Assembly (NCBI RefSeq): GCF_003048875.2
Contig: NZ_CP049264.1
Span: forward strand, 1,612,001 to 1,676,000
Direction of reading: 5' to 3'
DNA: 64,000 bases
DNA from: Campylobacter concisus
Lineage (GTDB): Bacteria > Campylobacterota > Campylobacteria > Campylobacterales > Campylobacteraceae
Shown: positions 36,615-45,472 of the stretch, in pieces
How the letters are laid out: each line of letters opens with the position of its first letter
Numbering within the stretch: the first letter of the stretch is position 1
Program-made: the position numbers and the translations under genes
Notes under the pieces: model-generated
Told to the model about the DNA's origin: nothing
Databases searched by the model: none
The model's input: only the letters and a program-made list of their open reading frames with translations

Positions 36615-37379
36615 TTAAGCTGTTTTGATCTCTTGTAGTCTATACCATGCTATGATTTGTAAAACAAATGCTACAATCAACAAGATGTAACCAATGATTA
36701 TAAATAAAGTAATAGTTCCAACAACCGAACCTATAAAATAGTAGAGGAAAAATTTATCGCCAGATATGTTTGAAAGCTCGTTATAGACTTGAAATTCTTT
36801 GAAAAATGCATAAATCATACCTACAACGCCCGCTAAGCCTAAAATGACGCCAAAAATAGCACCTGTCCCACCAGCATTTGCATAGCCAGAGCCCATACCA
36901 GCAAAGCCTAATGCTCCAGTTATCGCGCCGATTGAGATCAGGATAGTCGATGCTACTGCGACAACTAGATATAAGATATAGTTTTTCTTTAGTGTAGGAC
37001 TACCGACTTTATCTGATAGCTTAAATATAGCAAACAACATACATAAAAATCCAGCGATAAAAAAGATAAACCCGATGAATGGGATAATGCCCAAAATAGG
37101 CAATGCAGAACCTGCTAATCCCAGCGTTCTAATAGTAGATAAATCATTGCTTTTAATATCAAAATTTATGTTATCTAAATTTAGATTCATGGATTTTGCT
37201 TTTGTGAGATAAATTTGTTTTGCAGTTTGTCCATCCGCGATAAAATCAACCTCATCGCCTTGTTTTAAAACTATGGCAGCTCCATCTTTTGCCACAGACG
37301 CTACGTCTTCTTGTAGATAAGTAAAACGCTGATCATCAGCATTTAATATTATGCCAGGAGCTAATACAGTTCCTTTCAT
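36615..37379 (-). CDS. hypothetical membrane protein
   Basis: 254 residues. The first 75 or so are soluble, beta-rich and contain D-D-Q-R-F-T-Y-L-Q-E-D-V. Four to five hydrophobic segments follow (G-I-I-P-F-I-G-F-I-F-F-I-A-G-F, Y-L-V-V-A-V-A-S-T-I-L-I-S-I, I-F-G-V-I-L-G-L-A-G-V-V-G, then F-I-I-I-G-Y-I-L-L-I-V-A-F). It recalls DUF996-like membrane proteins, not confirmed. The upstream end has a possible ribosome site AAAGGAACAAAC before ATG. It sits between two island scraps, so it may be cargo or original chromosome. Confidence 0.6.
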   Translation of the reverse strand: MKGTVLAPGIILNADDQRFTYLQEDVASVAKDGAAIVLKQGDEVDFIADGQTAKQIYLTKAKSMNLNLDNINFDIKSNDLSTIRTLGLAGSALPILGIIPFIGFIFFIAGFLCMLFAIFKLSDKVGSPTLKKNYILYLVVAVASTILISIGAITGALGFAGMGSGYANAGGTGAIFGVILGLAGVVGMIYAFFKEFQVYNELSNISGDKFFLYYFIGSVVGTITLFIIIGYILLIVAFVLQIIAWYRLQEIKTA

Positions 37380-38084
37380 GTTTGTTCCTTTAAGATTAAG
37401 ATAAAAACACTTATTATAAATTTGTTAAACAAAGTGTTGGCTTAAGTTTATAAGGCATAAAAGATAATTTTATAGAAACTAAATAGTGTAGAGGGATTAT
37501 GTATATTTAAGCAGTGACTACTTTGTAGCATTAGCTTCTCCTTTTAGTATAACTGGCGACAAAAGAACTTATATAATAGGTCAATCTCTAATTAAATTTT
37601 TGAAAAGCAATTAATTTAATTGCGAGAATCTCAGGCTAAAAAATGGATTATGTTTTTAGGCACTGACTCTTTCTCATTCTTTCCTCTCCCCCAACCATCT
37701 CTATAACACTATCATCATAGATCTAAATAAAACAGCAATATAGAACTACTAGAGCCAACTGATCGCAATTGTGATAAAGTGGTTATAAAGTATCTTGAAT
37801 AGGCAAAGAAAGCGATCATGTGATTTATGATAAAAAATTTAATAGGAAATAGTTTTTAAATTTTTTGGATTTGCAACATAGTTGTGAATTTGGATAGTAA
37901 ATATTTTAAATTTTTGTCAAGCTTTTGCCACTCTTTTAAAGCACTTGGCAAGAACTCTAACTCATAGCTCATCTAGACTTACTTTTACTGGTTTTTCGCC
38001 ATTTGTATAAATCTAAATTTGTGTCAAATAATAATTTTTTAAATAATAAGAAATAGCGAAGAGAAAAACTCTTCGCATAATTGA
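37380..38084. other. intergenic region with toxin-antitoxin scrap
   Basis: Apart from 37916-38010, I see no gene or RNA. The region separates the membrane protein gene from the adhesin fragment. Short AT-rich stretches dominate and no att repeat is found. Confidence 0.5.
37916..38010 (-). pseudogene. second toxin-antitoxin scrap
   Basis: Matches 20836-20930: the first codons of relE (GCTTTTGCCACTCTTTTAAA) and the end of the antitoxin gene (ACTTACTTTTACTGG). Both genes are cut off. Sequence outside is unrelated. Confidence 0.7.
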
Positions 38085-39659
38085 TTATAGGTGATCTTCG
38101 GGTGCAGTTGTTGGCATAAAGAATGTAGTTGGGGTAAGATCAAGTGTCTCACCTGATGGATTAGTAGCTTTTGCCTCAACTGTGTGGTAGTCAAGCATAG
38201 AATCTTTATAATCAACTTTTGCCTCTACGCTCCATTTGCCATTCTCATCAGCTCTTGTTGTTAAAATATCTTGTATCTCAACTGGAGTTCTCGTTTCTGT
38301 ATTAAAATCATAACCATGATGCTTAACAACTAATGTTATCTCAGCATTTGCTTCTGCTGTGCCCTCAAATGTTGGCTTTCTATCCCCATCAACAGGTCTA
38401 TAAACAGGACTATAATCGCCTTGCACTTCTGTTAGATCACTAAATTCATCATCATATATGCGCTCTATTGAGAATGCACCATTTTTTGGCGTATAGTTTT
38501 TAGGTAATTTTGTAAAATTTGAATTACCAGCAGGATCAAATACCTGTGTTGTGAAAGAGTATTCGCCAGGCGTAAAGTGCTCTGGGAAACCATCACCCAT
38601 TGTAGATTTATCTACTGTGAAGTTGCCATTAGCATCGGCTGTTACCTTACCTTCAAAAACTGTATGAGTTCCACTATCTTCTATTTTGCCTATTCTTACA
38701 TTTATTTCAGAATTTGGCTCAGTCTTTCCAGTCATTGATGGTTCAGGATCACTATCGCTCATAGAAATTACATTTTTTCTTATAATGTTATGTGGCAAAT
38801 CTGTCCACTCTATTGTTGGCTTAGTTGCATCAATAGTAACCTCAGCTCCTTTGCTGCTAAGGCTTCTTTCGCCATCTACAACAGCCACAGTTGTGATAGT
38901 ATGCTTTCCATCAGGAAAGTCATTTTGCACCACATACTCCCAAGTGCCATCATCATAGGCTCTTGTTTCATCTATCTTATTGCCATTGTCATAGATTTCA
39001 ACTATAGCTCCAGCTTCTGCTGTTCCTTTGATAAATGGTCTATTGTCATTTGATAGATCACCTATTACATCAGCATTCCATTTGCCACCATACCTACCAT
39101 CTATTATTGTTGTGATTGTTGGAGTTGGAACATTGCTAGTTGGATATATCGCATCAATAGCAGCTGCAAGGTTGTCAAGTGTAACTGCACCACCTACACC
39201 TGTTTGAACTGGGGCATTTGCGCTTGCTTGAGATGAGAGGTTATTAAAATTTGCATTTATATTTGAGTAGTGACCACCTTGTGCAAAGCTAGCAGCACCA
39301 AGACTTACTCCGTCACCTCCAGCGTTTCCTCCTGCTTGGTTTCCACCAGCTGCAGTCTCTTCTAAGCCAGTTAGACCTTCACCGCTTAAGATCGCTTTTT
39401 GAAGTGAAGTTATGTCTGCTGTTGTTTGAGAATTTTCACCAACACTTTGGTCTAAATTTATTGAGTCTTTGCCTATTAAGCTTATCTCTTTTCCGTCTGC
39501 TTTTGCTATTACTACTTTTGCGTCAGTTGATTCAGTGACTATCTTTTCTCCTTGATATACTATGTCACCTACTTTTAATTCTCTGCTTTCGCCTGTTAGA
39601 CTTACAGCTTTTACGCTTCCTTGCGTTACATTTTTTACTACGCCTATTTCCTTTGACAT
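38085..39659 (-). CDS. LapA-like adhesin N-terminal fragment (retention module)
   Basis: 524 residues, far below the thousands usual for RTX adhesins. Residues 1-90 form a retention module (V-K-N-V-T-Q-G-S-V-K-A, L-K-V-G-D-I-V-Y, A-D-G-K-E-I-S-L). TAAG at 102-105 matches the site cut by LapG-type proteases. A Gly-rich linker and three to four Ig-like repeats follow (F-I-K-G-T-A-E-A-G-A, M-T-G-K-T-E-P-N-S, F-E-G-T-A-E-A-N-A). No RTX repeats or type I secretion signal follow, and the protein simply ends PEDHL. It is probably truncated by rearrangement on its downstream side, where island scraps begin, or a remnant of a longer gene. Confidence 0.75.
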   Translation of the reverse strand: MSKEIGVVKNVTQGSVKAVSLTGESRELKVGDIVYQGEKIVTESTDAKVVIAKADGKEISLIGKDSINLDQSVGENSQTTADITSLQKAILSGEGLTGLEETAAGGNQAGGNAGGDGVSLGAASFAQGGHYSNINANFNNLSSQASANAPVQTGVGGAVTLDNLAAAIDAIYPTSNVPTPTITTIIDGRYGGKWNADVIGDLSNDNRPFIKGTAEAGAIVEIYDNGNKIDETRAYDDGTWEYVVQNDFPDGKHTITTVAVVDGERSLSSKGAEVTIDATKPTIEWTDLPHNIIRKNVISMSDSDPEPSMTGKTEPNSEINVRIGKIEDSGTHTVFEGKVTADANGNFTVDKSTMGDGFPEHFTPGEYSFTTQVFDPAGNSNFTKLPKNYTPKNGAFSIERIYDDEFSDLTEVQGDYSPVYRPVDGDRKPTFEGTAEANAEITLVVKHHGYDFNTETRTPVEIQDILTTRADENGKWSVEAKVDYKDSMLDYHTVEAKATNPSGETLDLTPTTFFMPTTAPEDHL

Positions 39660-39848
39660 GCATCTCCCTTTTTAAATTTTTTCCTAAATTTAACGGTTTT
39701 ATTAAAATCAAACCATTGTACTTTGGTACAGTTGTGACATATTTATGACTGGAAATTTTGTAAATTTAGATTTTATGGGGGTTTGAAATAGTTAGAAATT
39801 TTAGATATTGCAAAGAAATTTAGAGCAAATTCCTTTGCAAATTTAAAT

Positions 39849-40838
39849 TTACTTCACAAAAAACTCTTGTGCTAGCTTTTTATCTTCAGGTTTGATGATA
39901 AATTTCTCATTAGAGATGCTAACTTCAAATTCAACATCTTGGCTAGCTTTTGTATAAGCAAGTGCGAGCCTTGCAGCAAGCTCTTTGTCGGCAATGCTTG
40001 CGTTTTTACTTATGAAGCTAACAGCTCCCACGATGTCATCGCTCTCTTTAAATTTCACCTGCTCAAATTTATCATTTGGATGAGCCAAAAGTGCGTTATT
40101 ATCGCTCTCATCACGCCCTATTATCATTTTAGCGCCTTCAAGTAAGCGCAAATGCCTACCAAGTTTTAGCCACGTAACGTCGATATCTCGCATCTCTTTA
40201 TCAAATTTCAAGTAGTCTTTTATCTTTACAGCAAAGCTCTCGATCGTTAGCAAACACCCACCTCCGGGCGTTGCAAAGTCCTCAAAGCCAAATTCCTTTG
40301 CCAAAGCAAGCTGCGGCTTTCTATCGCGCCCGCTTATGTCAAGTAGCTTCTCTCTATCGACCCAGCCCTCGCGCTCTGGCTTAGTTGGCGGCAAGAGTTT
40401 AGCACACATCGGACGAAGCACTAGATCATCCTCGTCATCAGCTAGGCGTTTAACCTGAAAGAGCGCATCTCTGCGCTGGCTCATCGGTCTTTGACCCACG
40501 ACTTCGCCAGTGATTATGAAATTTGCATTTTCGCTTTTTAGCATATTAAGAGCGGTTTTAAACATATATCCGTGGCAGTCGATGCAAGGGTTAAACTGCT
40601 TGCCGTAGCCGTATTTTGGGTTAAAAAGCACATCACGAAGATACTCATTTCTCATATCAACCACCTTTAGGCTAGCTCCAGCCAAGGCTGCACGGCGCCT
40701 TAAAACTTCGTGCTTCTCCTCATCCACGCCAAATCCAGTATCCATATAAAGTGCGACCACTTCGATGTTTTGATCGCTTATTATTTTCATAGAGAGCATG
40801 CTATCAAGCCCTCCGCTAAACAAAGCTAAAGCCTTCAT
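39849..40838 (-). CDS. PP-loop ATPase, MnmA/ThiI-like
   Basis: 329 residues. The N-terminal PP-loop A-L-F-S-G-G-L-D-S-M-L-S binds ATP. C-I-D-C-H-G-Y-M-F and G-E-V-V-G-Q-R-P-M-S-Q-R follow, and G-G-G-C-L-L-T lies near the middle. The layout resembles the adenylating half of tRNA 2-thiolation enzymes, and Campylobacter annotations often call it argininosuccinate-synthase-domain or tRNA-methyltransferase-like. It is not MnmA itself because the rest differs. A tRNA sulfur-modification role is plausible. The C-terminal 100 residues (E-F-E-V-S-I-S-N-E-K) are unassigned. Confidence 0.7.
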   Translation of the reverse strand: MKALALFSGGLDSMLSMKIISDQNIEVVALYMDTGFGVDEEKHEVLRRRAALAGASLKVVDMRNEYLRDVLFNPKYGYGKQFNPCIDCHGYMFKTALNMLKSENANFIITGEVVGQRPMSQRRDALFQVKRLADDEDDLVLRPMCAKLLPPTKPEREGWVDREKLLDISGRDRKPQLALAKEFGFEDFATPGGGCLLTIESFAVKIKDYLKFDKEMRDIDVTWLKLGRHLRLLEGAKMIIGRDESDNNALLAHPNDKFEQVKFKESDDIVGAVSFISKNASIADKELAARLALAYTKASQDVEFEVSISNEKFIIKPEDKKLAQEFFVK

Positions 40839-40897
40839 TTTTGTCCTGAAAGTAAAATTTAAAGCCTAAATTTACTAAATCTAGGCTTTTATGAAGT

Positions 40898-42121
40898 TTA
40901 TTTAGCAGCGTTAATTACGATTTTTTTAATCACTTCGCTTGAGGCTTTTAGGCTGCTAACTGGCAAATACTCGAAGATAGAGTGAAAGTTGTTTCCGCCT
41001 GTGAATAAATTTAGCGTTGGTACGCCCTTTGCAGAGATCGCAGCACCGTCGTATCCGCCTCGCATCGGCTTTATGTTTGGCGTGATATTTAGCTCGCTAA
41101 AGGCATCTTTTGCCAGTTTTATAGGCAGTGAGTTTTCATCTTTTAAGAACTTAAAGACATTTTCATATCGTGTTTTTAGCGTGATCTCGCAACGATCCCC
41201 ATAAATTTTATTAAAAGAATTTGCCATCTCACTTAAAAACTCAAGCCTTTTTTGAAATTTCACCTCGTCAAATTCTCTTATGTCGATCTTGAGCGTCGTT
41301 TTTGCGCTGTTTCCGCTAAGCTCTTTTACCCAGAAATAGCCCTCTTTGCCCTCGGTGCACTCTGGCACTTCGCCGCCTGGCAAAAGCGAGATAAATTTAT
41401 GCGCAAGAAGTAGCGAATTTACAAGCTTGCCCTTTGCATTCATCGGATGGGCCGAAACGCCTTTAAAGACTATCGTGCAGTCAGCCGCGTTCCAGTTTTC
41501 ATATATTAGCTCGCCTATCTCGCAGCAGTCTAAGCAGTAACCAAAATCAGCTCCAAGCAAATTTACATCAAGCGCTTTTGCCCCAAGTAAGCCCTGCTCC
41601 TCATCTGGCACGAAGCAGATCACGATCTTGCCGTGCTTTACATCAGGATTTTGCATGAAAAAGCTAGCCATATTTACAATGCTAGCGATCGCAGCCTTAT
41701 CATCAGCCCCAAGCAAGCTAGTGCCGTCAGTCACGACTATGTCGTCACCAACGTATTTTTTAAGCTCTGGGTTGTCGCTAAATTTAAGGTAAATGCCCTG
41801 CTCTTCGTTTAGGCAGATGTCGCCGCCTGTATATTTTACCATCTTCGCTTTTGTGTCGTTTTTTTGCTCGCTACTTGTATCTAAGTGTGCAAAAAAGGCG
41901 ATACTTGGGGCGTTTTCGCAGTTTGCGGGGATCTTTGCTATCAAGATAGCACTATCTTGCAAGATGATATCTTTGATGCCAAGCGAGCTAAGCTCATCTT
42001 TTATAAAAAGAGCTAGCTCGTACTCGGTTGGATTAGAAGGCATAATGCCTTTTAATCCATTCTCTTTATTTGTCGTGGTGTTAAATTTCGTATAGTTTAT
42101 AAATCTCTCTACGATATCCAT
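40898..42121 (-). CDS. pepT: tripeptidase PepT
   Basis: 407 residues, matching the family's 400-410. Zinc ligands are seen in F-A-H-L-D-T-S, in G-A-D-D-K-A-A and in P-D-E-E-Q-G, with G-G-Y-D-G-A-A near the end. Cytoplasmic M20B peptidase that removes the N-terminal residue from tripeptides. It is the last gene of the operon, nine bases after the transporter gene. Confidence 0.92.
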   Translation of the reverse strand: MDIVERFINYTKFNTTTNKENGLKGIMPSNPTEYELALFIKDELSSLGIKDIILQDSAILIAKIPANCENAPSIAFFAHLDTSSEQKNDTKAKMVKYTGGDICLNEEQGIYLKFSDNPELKKYVGDDIVVTDGTSLLGADDKAAIASIVNMASFFMQNPDVKHGKIVICFVPDEEQGLLGAKALDVNLLGADFGYCLDCCEIGELIYENWNAADCTIVFKGVSAHPMNAKGKLVNSLLLAHKFISLLPGGEVPECTEGKEGYFWVKELSGNSAKTTLKIDIREFDEVKFQKRLEFLSEMANSFNKIYGDRCEITLKTRYENVFKFLKDENSLPIKLAKDAFSELNITPNIKPMRGGYDGAAISAKGVPTLNLFTGGNNFHSIFEYLPVSSLKASSEVIKKIVINAAK

Positions 42122-42130
42122 CTTTCATCC

Positions 42131-43441
42131 TTAGATGACGAAAAATGCGATCGCCACAACAGAGAGAAACATACCCAAAAATGTCCTTTTTGCGAGCTCG
42201 ACTGGGCTAACCATAGCAATGCCAGCACAAACGATAGCTGCACCTGCTATTGGAGAAGCTGAACGTCCAAGTGAGCCAGCGATGGCTGCAGCCATACCAA
42301 GCTTATCTTGCTCAAAGCCAAGAGCGGCGGCGTTTGTTGTGACAGCTTCGTTAAACGCAAATGTAGCAGCGTCGCCTGAGCCTGTGACTATACCCATGAT
42401 AAATGGCACAAATGTTCCGCCAAATTTAACATAGCTTTGATCTGTTTTTAACCACGCGATGACCACATCAACAGCTCCGCACGCCTTTAGACCTGCGACA
42501 AAGACGCCAGCTGCGATGATGATACCGATAACATCAGCGTAAGCGTGACCCATGCCGTTAAAGAACTCTTTTGTGATCTTTTGTGGGTTTGTAAGGGTAG
42601 CAAAGATAGCTATGATCGCACCTAGTATCATCGCCTCAGCAACGCCCATCTTTGTCCATGCCAAAAAGCTATAGTCTTTTGCAAGGCTAGTTCCGCCGAT
42701 AACTAAGATCACAAGTGGGACAAGTGGCATAAGTGCGTAGATTAAATTTACTTTAAATAGCGGCTTCTCTTCGCTTGTAGCACCGCTTTCGATAGTGAAA
42801 TTTGTACCTTTTTGATAGTCTTTAAAGAGCAAAGCAACGATAGTTAGCATGATAACTACGATAACAAGAGCTGTAAATGCGCTAGGAATTTGCACTTTTA
42901 TAATGTCTTGAACTGTGTAGTTTGCAACTGTCTTTTTAACAAGATCAGCCACATATATGTTGTGCGCAGAGCCTGGGCTTAAGACTGAGCCAAATGTACC
43001 AGCAAAAACAGCCGCACCAGCCATCGCAGGGCGAACACCTGATGCCATTAGAAGTGGTATAAGCGTCGCACCAACAGCAGCCGAGCAGCCAGCAGCTGAA
43101 GGGATGGCGATATTTATAAAGTAAGTTAGCACGGTTGTTACAGGGATCAAGATAAATCCCACGTTTTTAAGTGGCTTTGTAAGAAGCGCAACAAGGTGTT
43201 TATCGCACATTGTGTACTTCATAACGAAAGCAAAACCCATACTCGCACAAATAGCCTTTATAAGACCAGCTTTTGTCATATAGTCAGTAAAAGCATTTAG
43301 TGCGCCCATTGGTTTTAGTGCGATTATACAAAGCACCAAACCAACACCTATTAGCACCGTTCTTGTCTCTTTTTTTAAGACTAGAAGTGCGACGACTGCA
43401 ACGATGCCAAGAATGGCAGCAATGAGTTTGAATGAATCCAT
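42131..43441 (-). CDS. dcuC: C4-dicarboxylate transporter, DcuC family
   Basis: 436 residues with about 12 hydrophobic segments. Typical stretches are G-S-V-L-S-P-G-S-A-H-N, A-G-C-S-A-A-V-G-A-T-L and G-S-G-D-A-A-T-F-A-F-N, with S-L-G-R-S-A-S-P-I-A-G-A near the end. DcuC proteins exchange or export succinate and take up fumarate or aspartate. Placed between peptidase genes, it may import aspartate-like products or export succinate made from them. Confidence 0.85.
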   Translation of the reverse strand: MDSFKLIAAILGIVAVVALLVLKKETRTVLIGVGLVLCIIALKPMGALNAFTDYMTKAGLIKAICASMGFAFVMKYTMCDKHLVALLTKPLKNVGFILIPVTTVLTYFINIAIPSAAGCSAAVGATLIPLLMASGVRPAMAGAAVFAGTFGSVLSPGSAHNIYVADLVKKTVANYTVQDIIKVQIPSAFTALVIVVIMLTIVALLFKDYQKGTNFTIESGATSEEKPLFKVNLIYALMPLVPLVILVIGGTSLAKDYSFLAWTKMGVAEAMILGAIIAIFATLTNPQKITKEFFNGMGHAYADVIGIIIAAGVFVAGLKACGAVDVVIAWLKTDQSYVKFGGTFVPFIMGIVTGSGDAATFAFNEAVTTNAAALGFEQDKLGMAAAIAGSLGRSASPIAGAAIVCAGIAMVSPVELAKRTFLGMFLSVVAIAFFVI

Positions 43442-43455
43442 ACCTCTCTCCTTGT

Positions 43456-44154
43456 TTAGATTTTAAATTTAGTTCCAACTTCTATTTTTTCTATCTCTTT
43501 TTGATACTCAAATTTTAAAATTTCGCTATGTCCTATAACCTCAGCTTCGCTACCCTCTATGAGCAAAGCCGTGCCCTCAGGCAGTGCGTAGATAGTCTCT
43601 TTTGGATTTGCTATTAAAAACTCTTCTAGCCTCTCCTCCCTGCTCTCGCCGTTGTGACCTGCTAGTTTGCCACTTATAAAGTGCGGATTGATCTGATAAG
43701 GGAAGATATTTAGGCTATCAAAGGACTTTGGCATGATGATAGGCATATCATTTGTCGTCATCATCGTCTTACCAGCGATGTTTGCGCCAGCTGACCAGCC
43801 AAAGTATTTTGTGCCCTTTGCCACTGCTTCTTTTATAGGTTCAACTAAATTTAACTTATAAAGCGTATAAAGAAGCATAAAAGTATTTCCGCCGCCAACT
43901 GCGATGCTGCTGGCATTTTTTATAGCTGAAATTTTATCCTCGTAGTGGTGGATCGACTTTATATTTTTATTTTTTAGGCGGTCGATCACCTTTTGCTCGT
44001 ATTCGTCATTTGTTCGTCTAACTCCAGCGTAAGGGATAAATAAAATCTCCTCCTTACCGCTCTCACCCAAGAAGTCCTTAACCCAGTTTTTGCAGTGTCT
44101 CAAGTAGCCAGTATCTTGGTAGCTTGAAGCGCTGATTAATAAAGCATTTTTCAT
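43456..44154 (-). CDS. pepE: dipeptidase E (aspartyl dipeptidase)
   Basis: 232 residues, S51 peptidase. The nucleophile serine is in G-W-S-A-G-A-N-I-A-G, with I-N-P-H-F supplying the histidine and V-G-G-G-N-T-F at the start of the active site. Cuts N-terminal Asp-X dipeptides. It overlaps the end of the upstream amidohydrolase by four bases (ATGA), so translation is coupled. Confidence 0.9.
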   Translation of the reverse strand: MKNALLISASSYQDTGYLRHCKNWVKDFLGESGKEEILFIPYAGVRRTNDEYEQKVIDRLKNKNIKSIHHYEDKISAIKNASSIAVGGGNTFMLLYTLYKLNLVEPIKEAVAKGTKYFGWSAGANIAGKTMMTTNDMPIIMPKSFDSLNIFPYQINPHFISGKLAGHNGESREERLEEFLIANPKETIYALPEGTALLIEGSEAEVIGHSEILKFEYQKEIEKIEVGTKFKI

Positions 44155-45470
44155 TTTTTAGCTCCGTTTAGTTTGTAAGCAGCCCTTAGATAGATATCAA
44201 CCCCAGCGACCAAGCACTCCTCGTCAAAGTCAAATTTGCTGTTGTGATGGCCTGCTTTTAAATTTGTACCGATCATCATATATCCGCTCTTTGCGCCCCT
44301 ATCTTGCAAAGCTCTCATAAAGTGAGCGAAGTCCTCGCAAGCGCCAAAATCAAGCTCTTTAACGATCTTATCATCATCTATAAATGGACTTTGCTTTGCT
44401 GCTTCATAGAAAATTTCAGTCACCTCTTTGTCGCTATTTGCCCCGCTTGTGCCACCAGTCATCACGACCTTACTCTCAACGTCATAAATTTCACTCACAC
44501 CTTTTACGATATCCATGCATTTTTTATACATAAACTCATTTAAATTTGTATCTTCGCCCCTTGTTTCGCAGGCCAGATAGCCGTTTGGTGCTATGACGTT
44601 TCTGCCCTCGCCAGCTCTTAAAACGCCCACATTTATCCTAGTCACGCCCTTTGCGTGCCTTGTGATACCATGCATATTTAGAGCCATTTGAGATGCGGCT
44701 AAAAGGGCATTTGCTCCCTCTTCTGGTGCTCCTGCTGCGTGAGCTGAGCGACCTGTGATATGCACGTCAAATTTAGAAGTTGCAAGCAGTTTGTTTGTGC
44801 CGCAAACTATGCCGCCGTTGGTTTCTGCTTGAAAGCCGATGTGTCCGCCAAGTAGGTACTCAACCCCCTCGAGCACGCCAGCAGCCTCCATAGCCACAGC
44901 GCCTCTTGTGCCCTCTTCTGCTGTTTGAAATATAAATTTAAATTTGCCGTTAAAATCGTCTAAATTTTTAGCGATCAGCTTTGCAAGCGCTAGACCCATC
45001 GCCATGTGTCCATCGTGCCCACAAGCGTGCGTGATGCCAGCGATATCTGAGCCAAAGCCCTCTTTGCAAGGTCTATGAGCAGCCTCCGCGCTCTCTGTCA
45101 CATCAACGCTATCGATGTCAAATCTAAAGGCGCTAAATTTACCAGGTCTTTTTGTGTCGATGAAGGCTGTCAGCCCAGTTAGGCCATCTTTCATGCATTC
45201 AAGATATTTTGCTTCGTCAGGATTTAAAAGGCTTTTTGCTCGTTCGATCGCCTTTTGGCACTGCTCTTTGCTGCCAACTCCAAGCCTTGCATCGCTCTTT
45301 ACGACCTCTTCGCCAAGCTTCACTTCATATCCTAGCTCGCTAAGCCTTTTTGCTAAAACCGCAGTCGTAAAAAAGGTAAACCAGCCAGTTTCTGGGTGCG
45401 AGTGAAAGTATCTGCGATCTTTGATCATGTCCTCTTTTAAAGATAGTGCTAAATTTGCTATTTTGTCCAT
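44151..45470 (-). CDS. M20D amidohydrolase, AbgA-like
   Basis: 439 residues. Zinc site H-A-C-G-H-D-G-H-M-A-M-G and Q-T-A-E-E-G-T-R-G-A are clear, as is R-Y-F-H-S-H-P-E-T-G near the start. The size and sequence are nearest to p-aminobenzoyl-glutamate hydrolase subunit A. Other M20D enzymes cleave N-acyl amino acids, so the substrate is open. It starts two bases after the upstream gene's stop and is the second gene of the operon. Confidence 0.82.
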   Translation of the reverse strand: MDKIANLALSLKEDMIKDRRYFHSHPETGWFTFFTTAVLAKRLSELGYEVKLGEEVVKSDARLGVGSKEQCQKAIERAKSLLNPDEAKYLECMKDGLTGLTAFIDTKRPGKFSAFRFDIDSVDVTESAEAAHRPCKEGFGSDIAGITHACGHDGHMAMGLALAKLIAKNLDDFNGKFKFIFQTAEEGTRGAVAMEAAGVLEGVEYLLGGHIGFQAETNGGIVCGTNKLLATSKFDVHITGRSAHAAGAPEEGANALLAASQMALNMHGITRHAKGVTRINVGVLRAGEGRNVIAPNGYLACETRGEDTNLNEFMYKKCMDIVKGVSEIYDVESKVVMTGGTSGANSDKEVTEIFYEAAKQSPFIDDDKIVKELDFGACEDFAHFMRALQDRGAKSGYMMIGTNLKAGHHNSKFDFDEECLVAGVDIYLRAAYKLNGAKK

Positions 45471-45472
45471 GA

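Noticed and set aside
42135-43441. Plus-strand frames opposite dcuC
   Set aside because: Low-complexity antisense of a membrane protein with no ribosome site and no recognisable domain.
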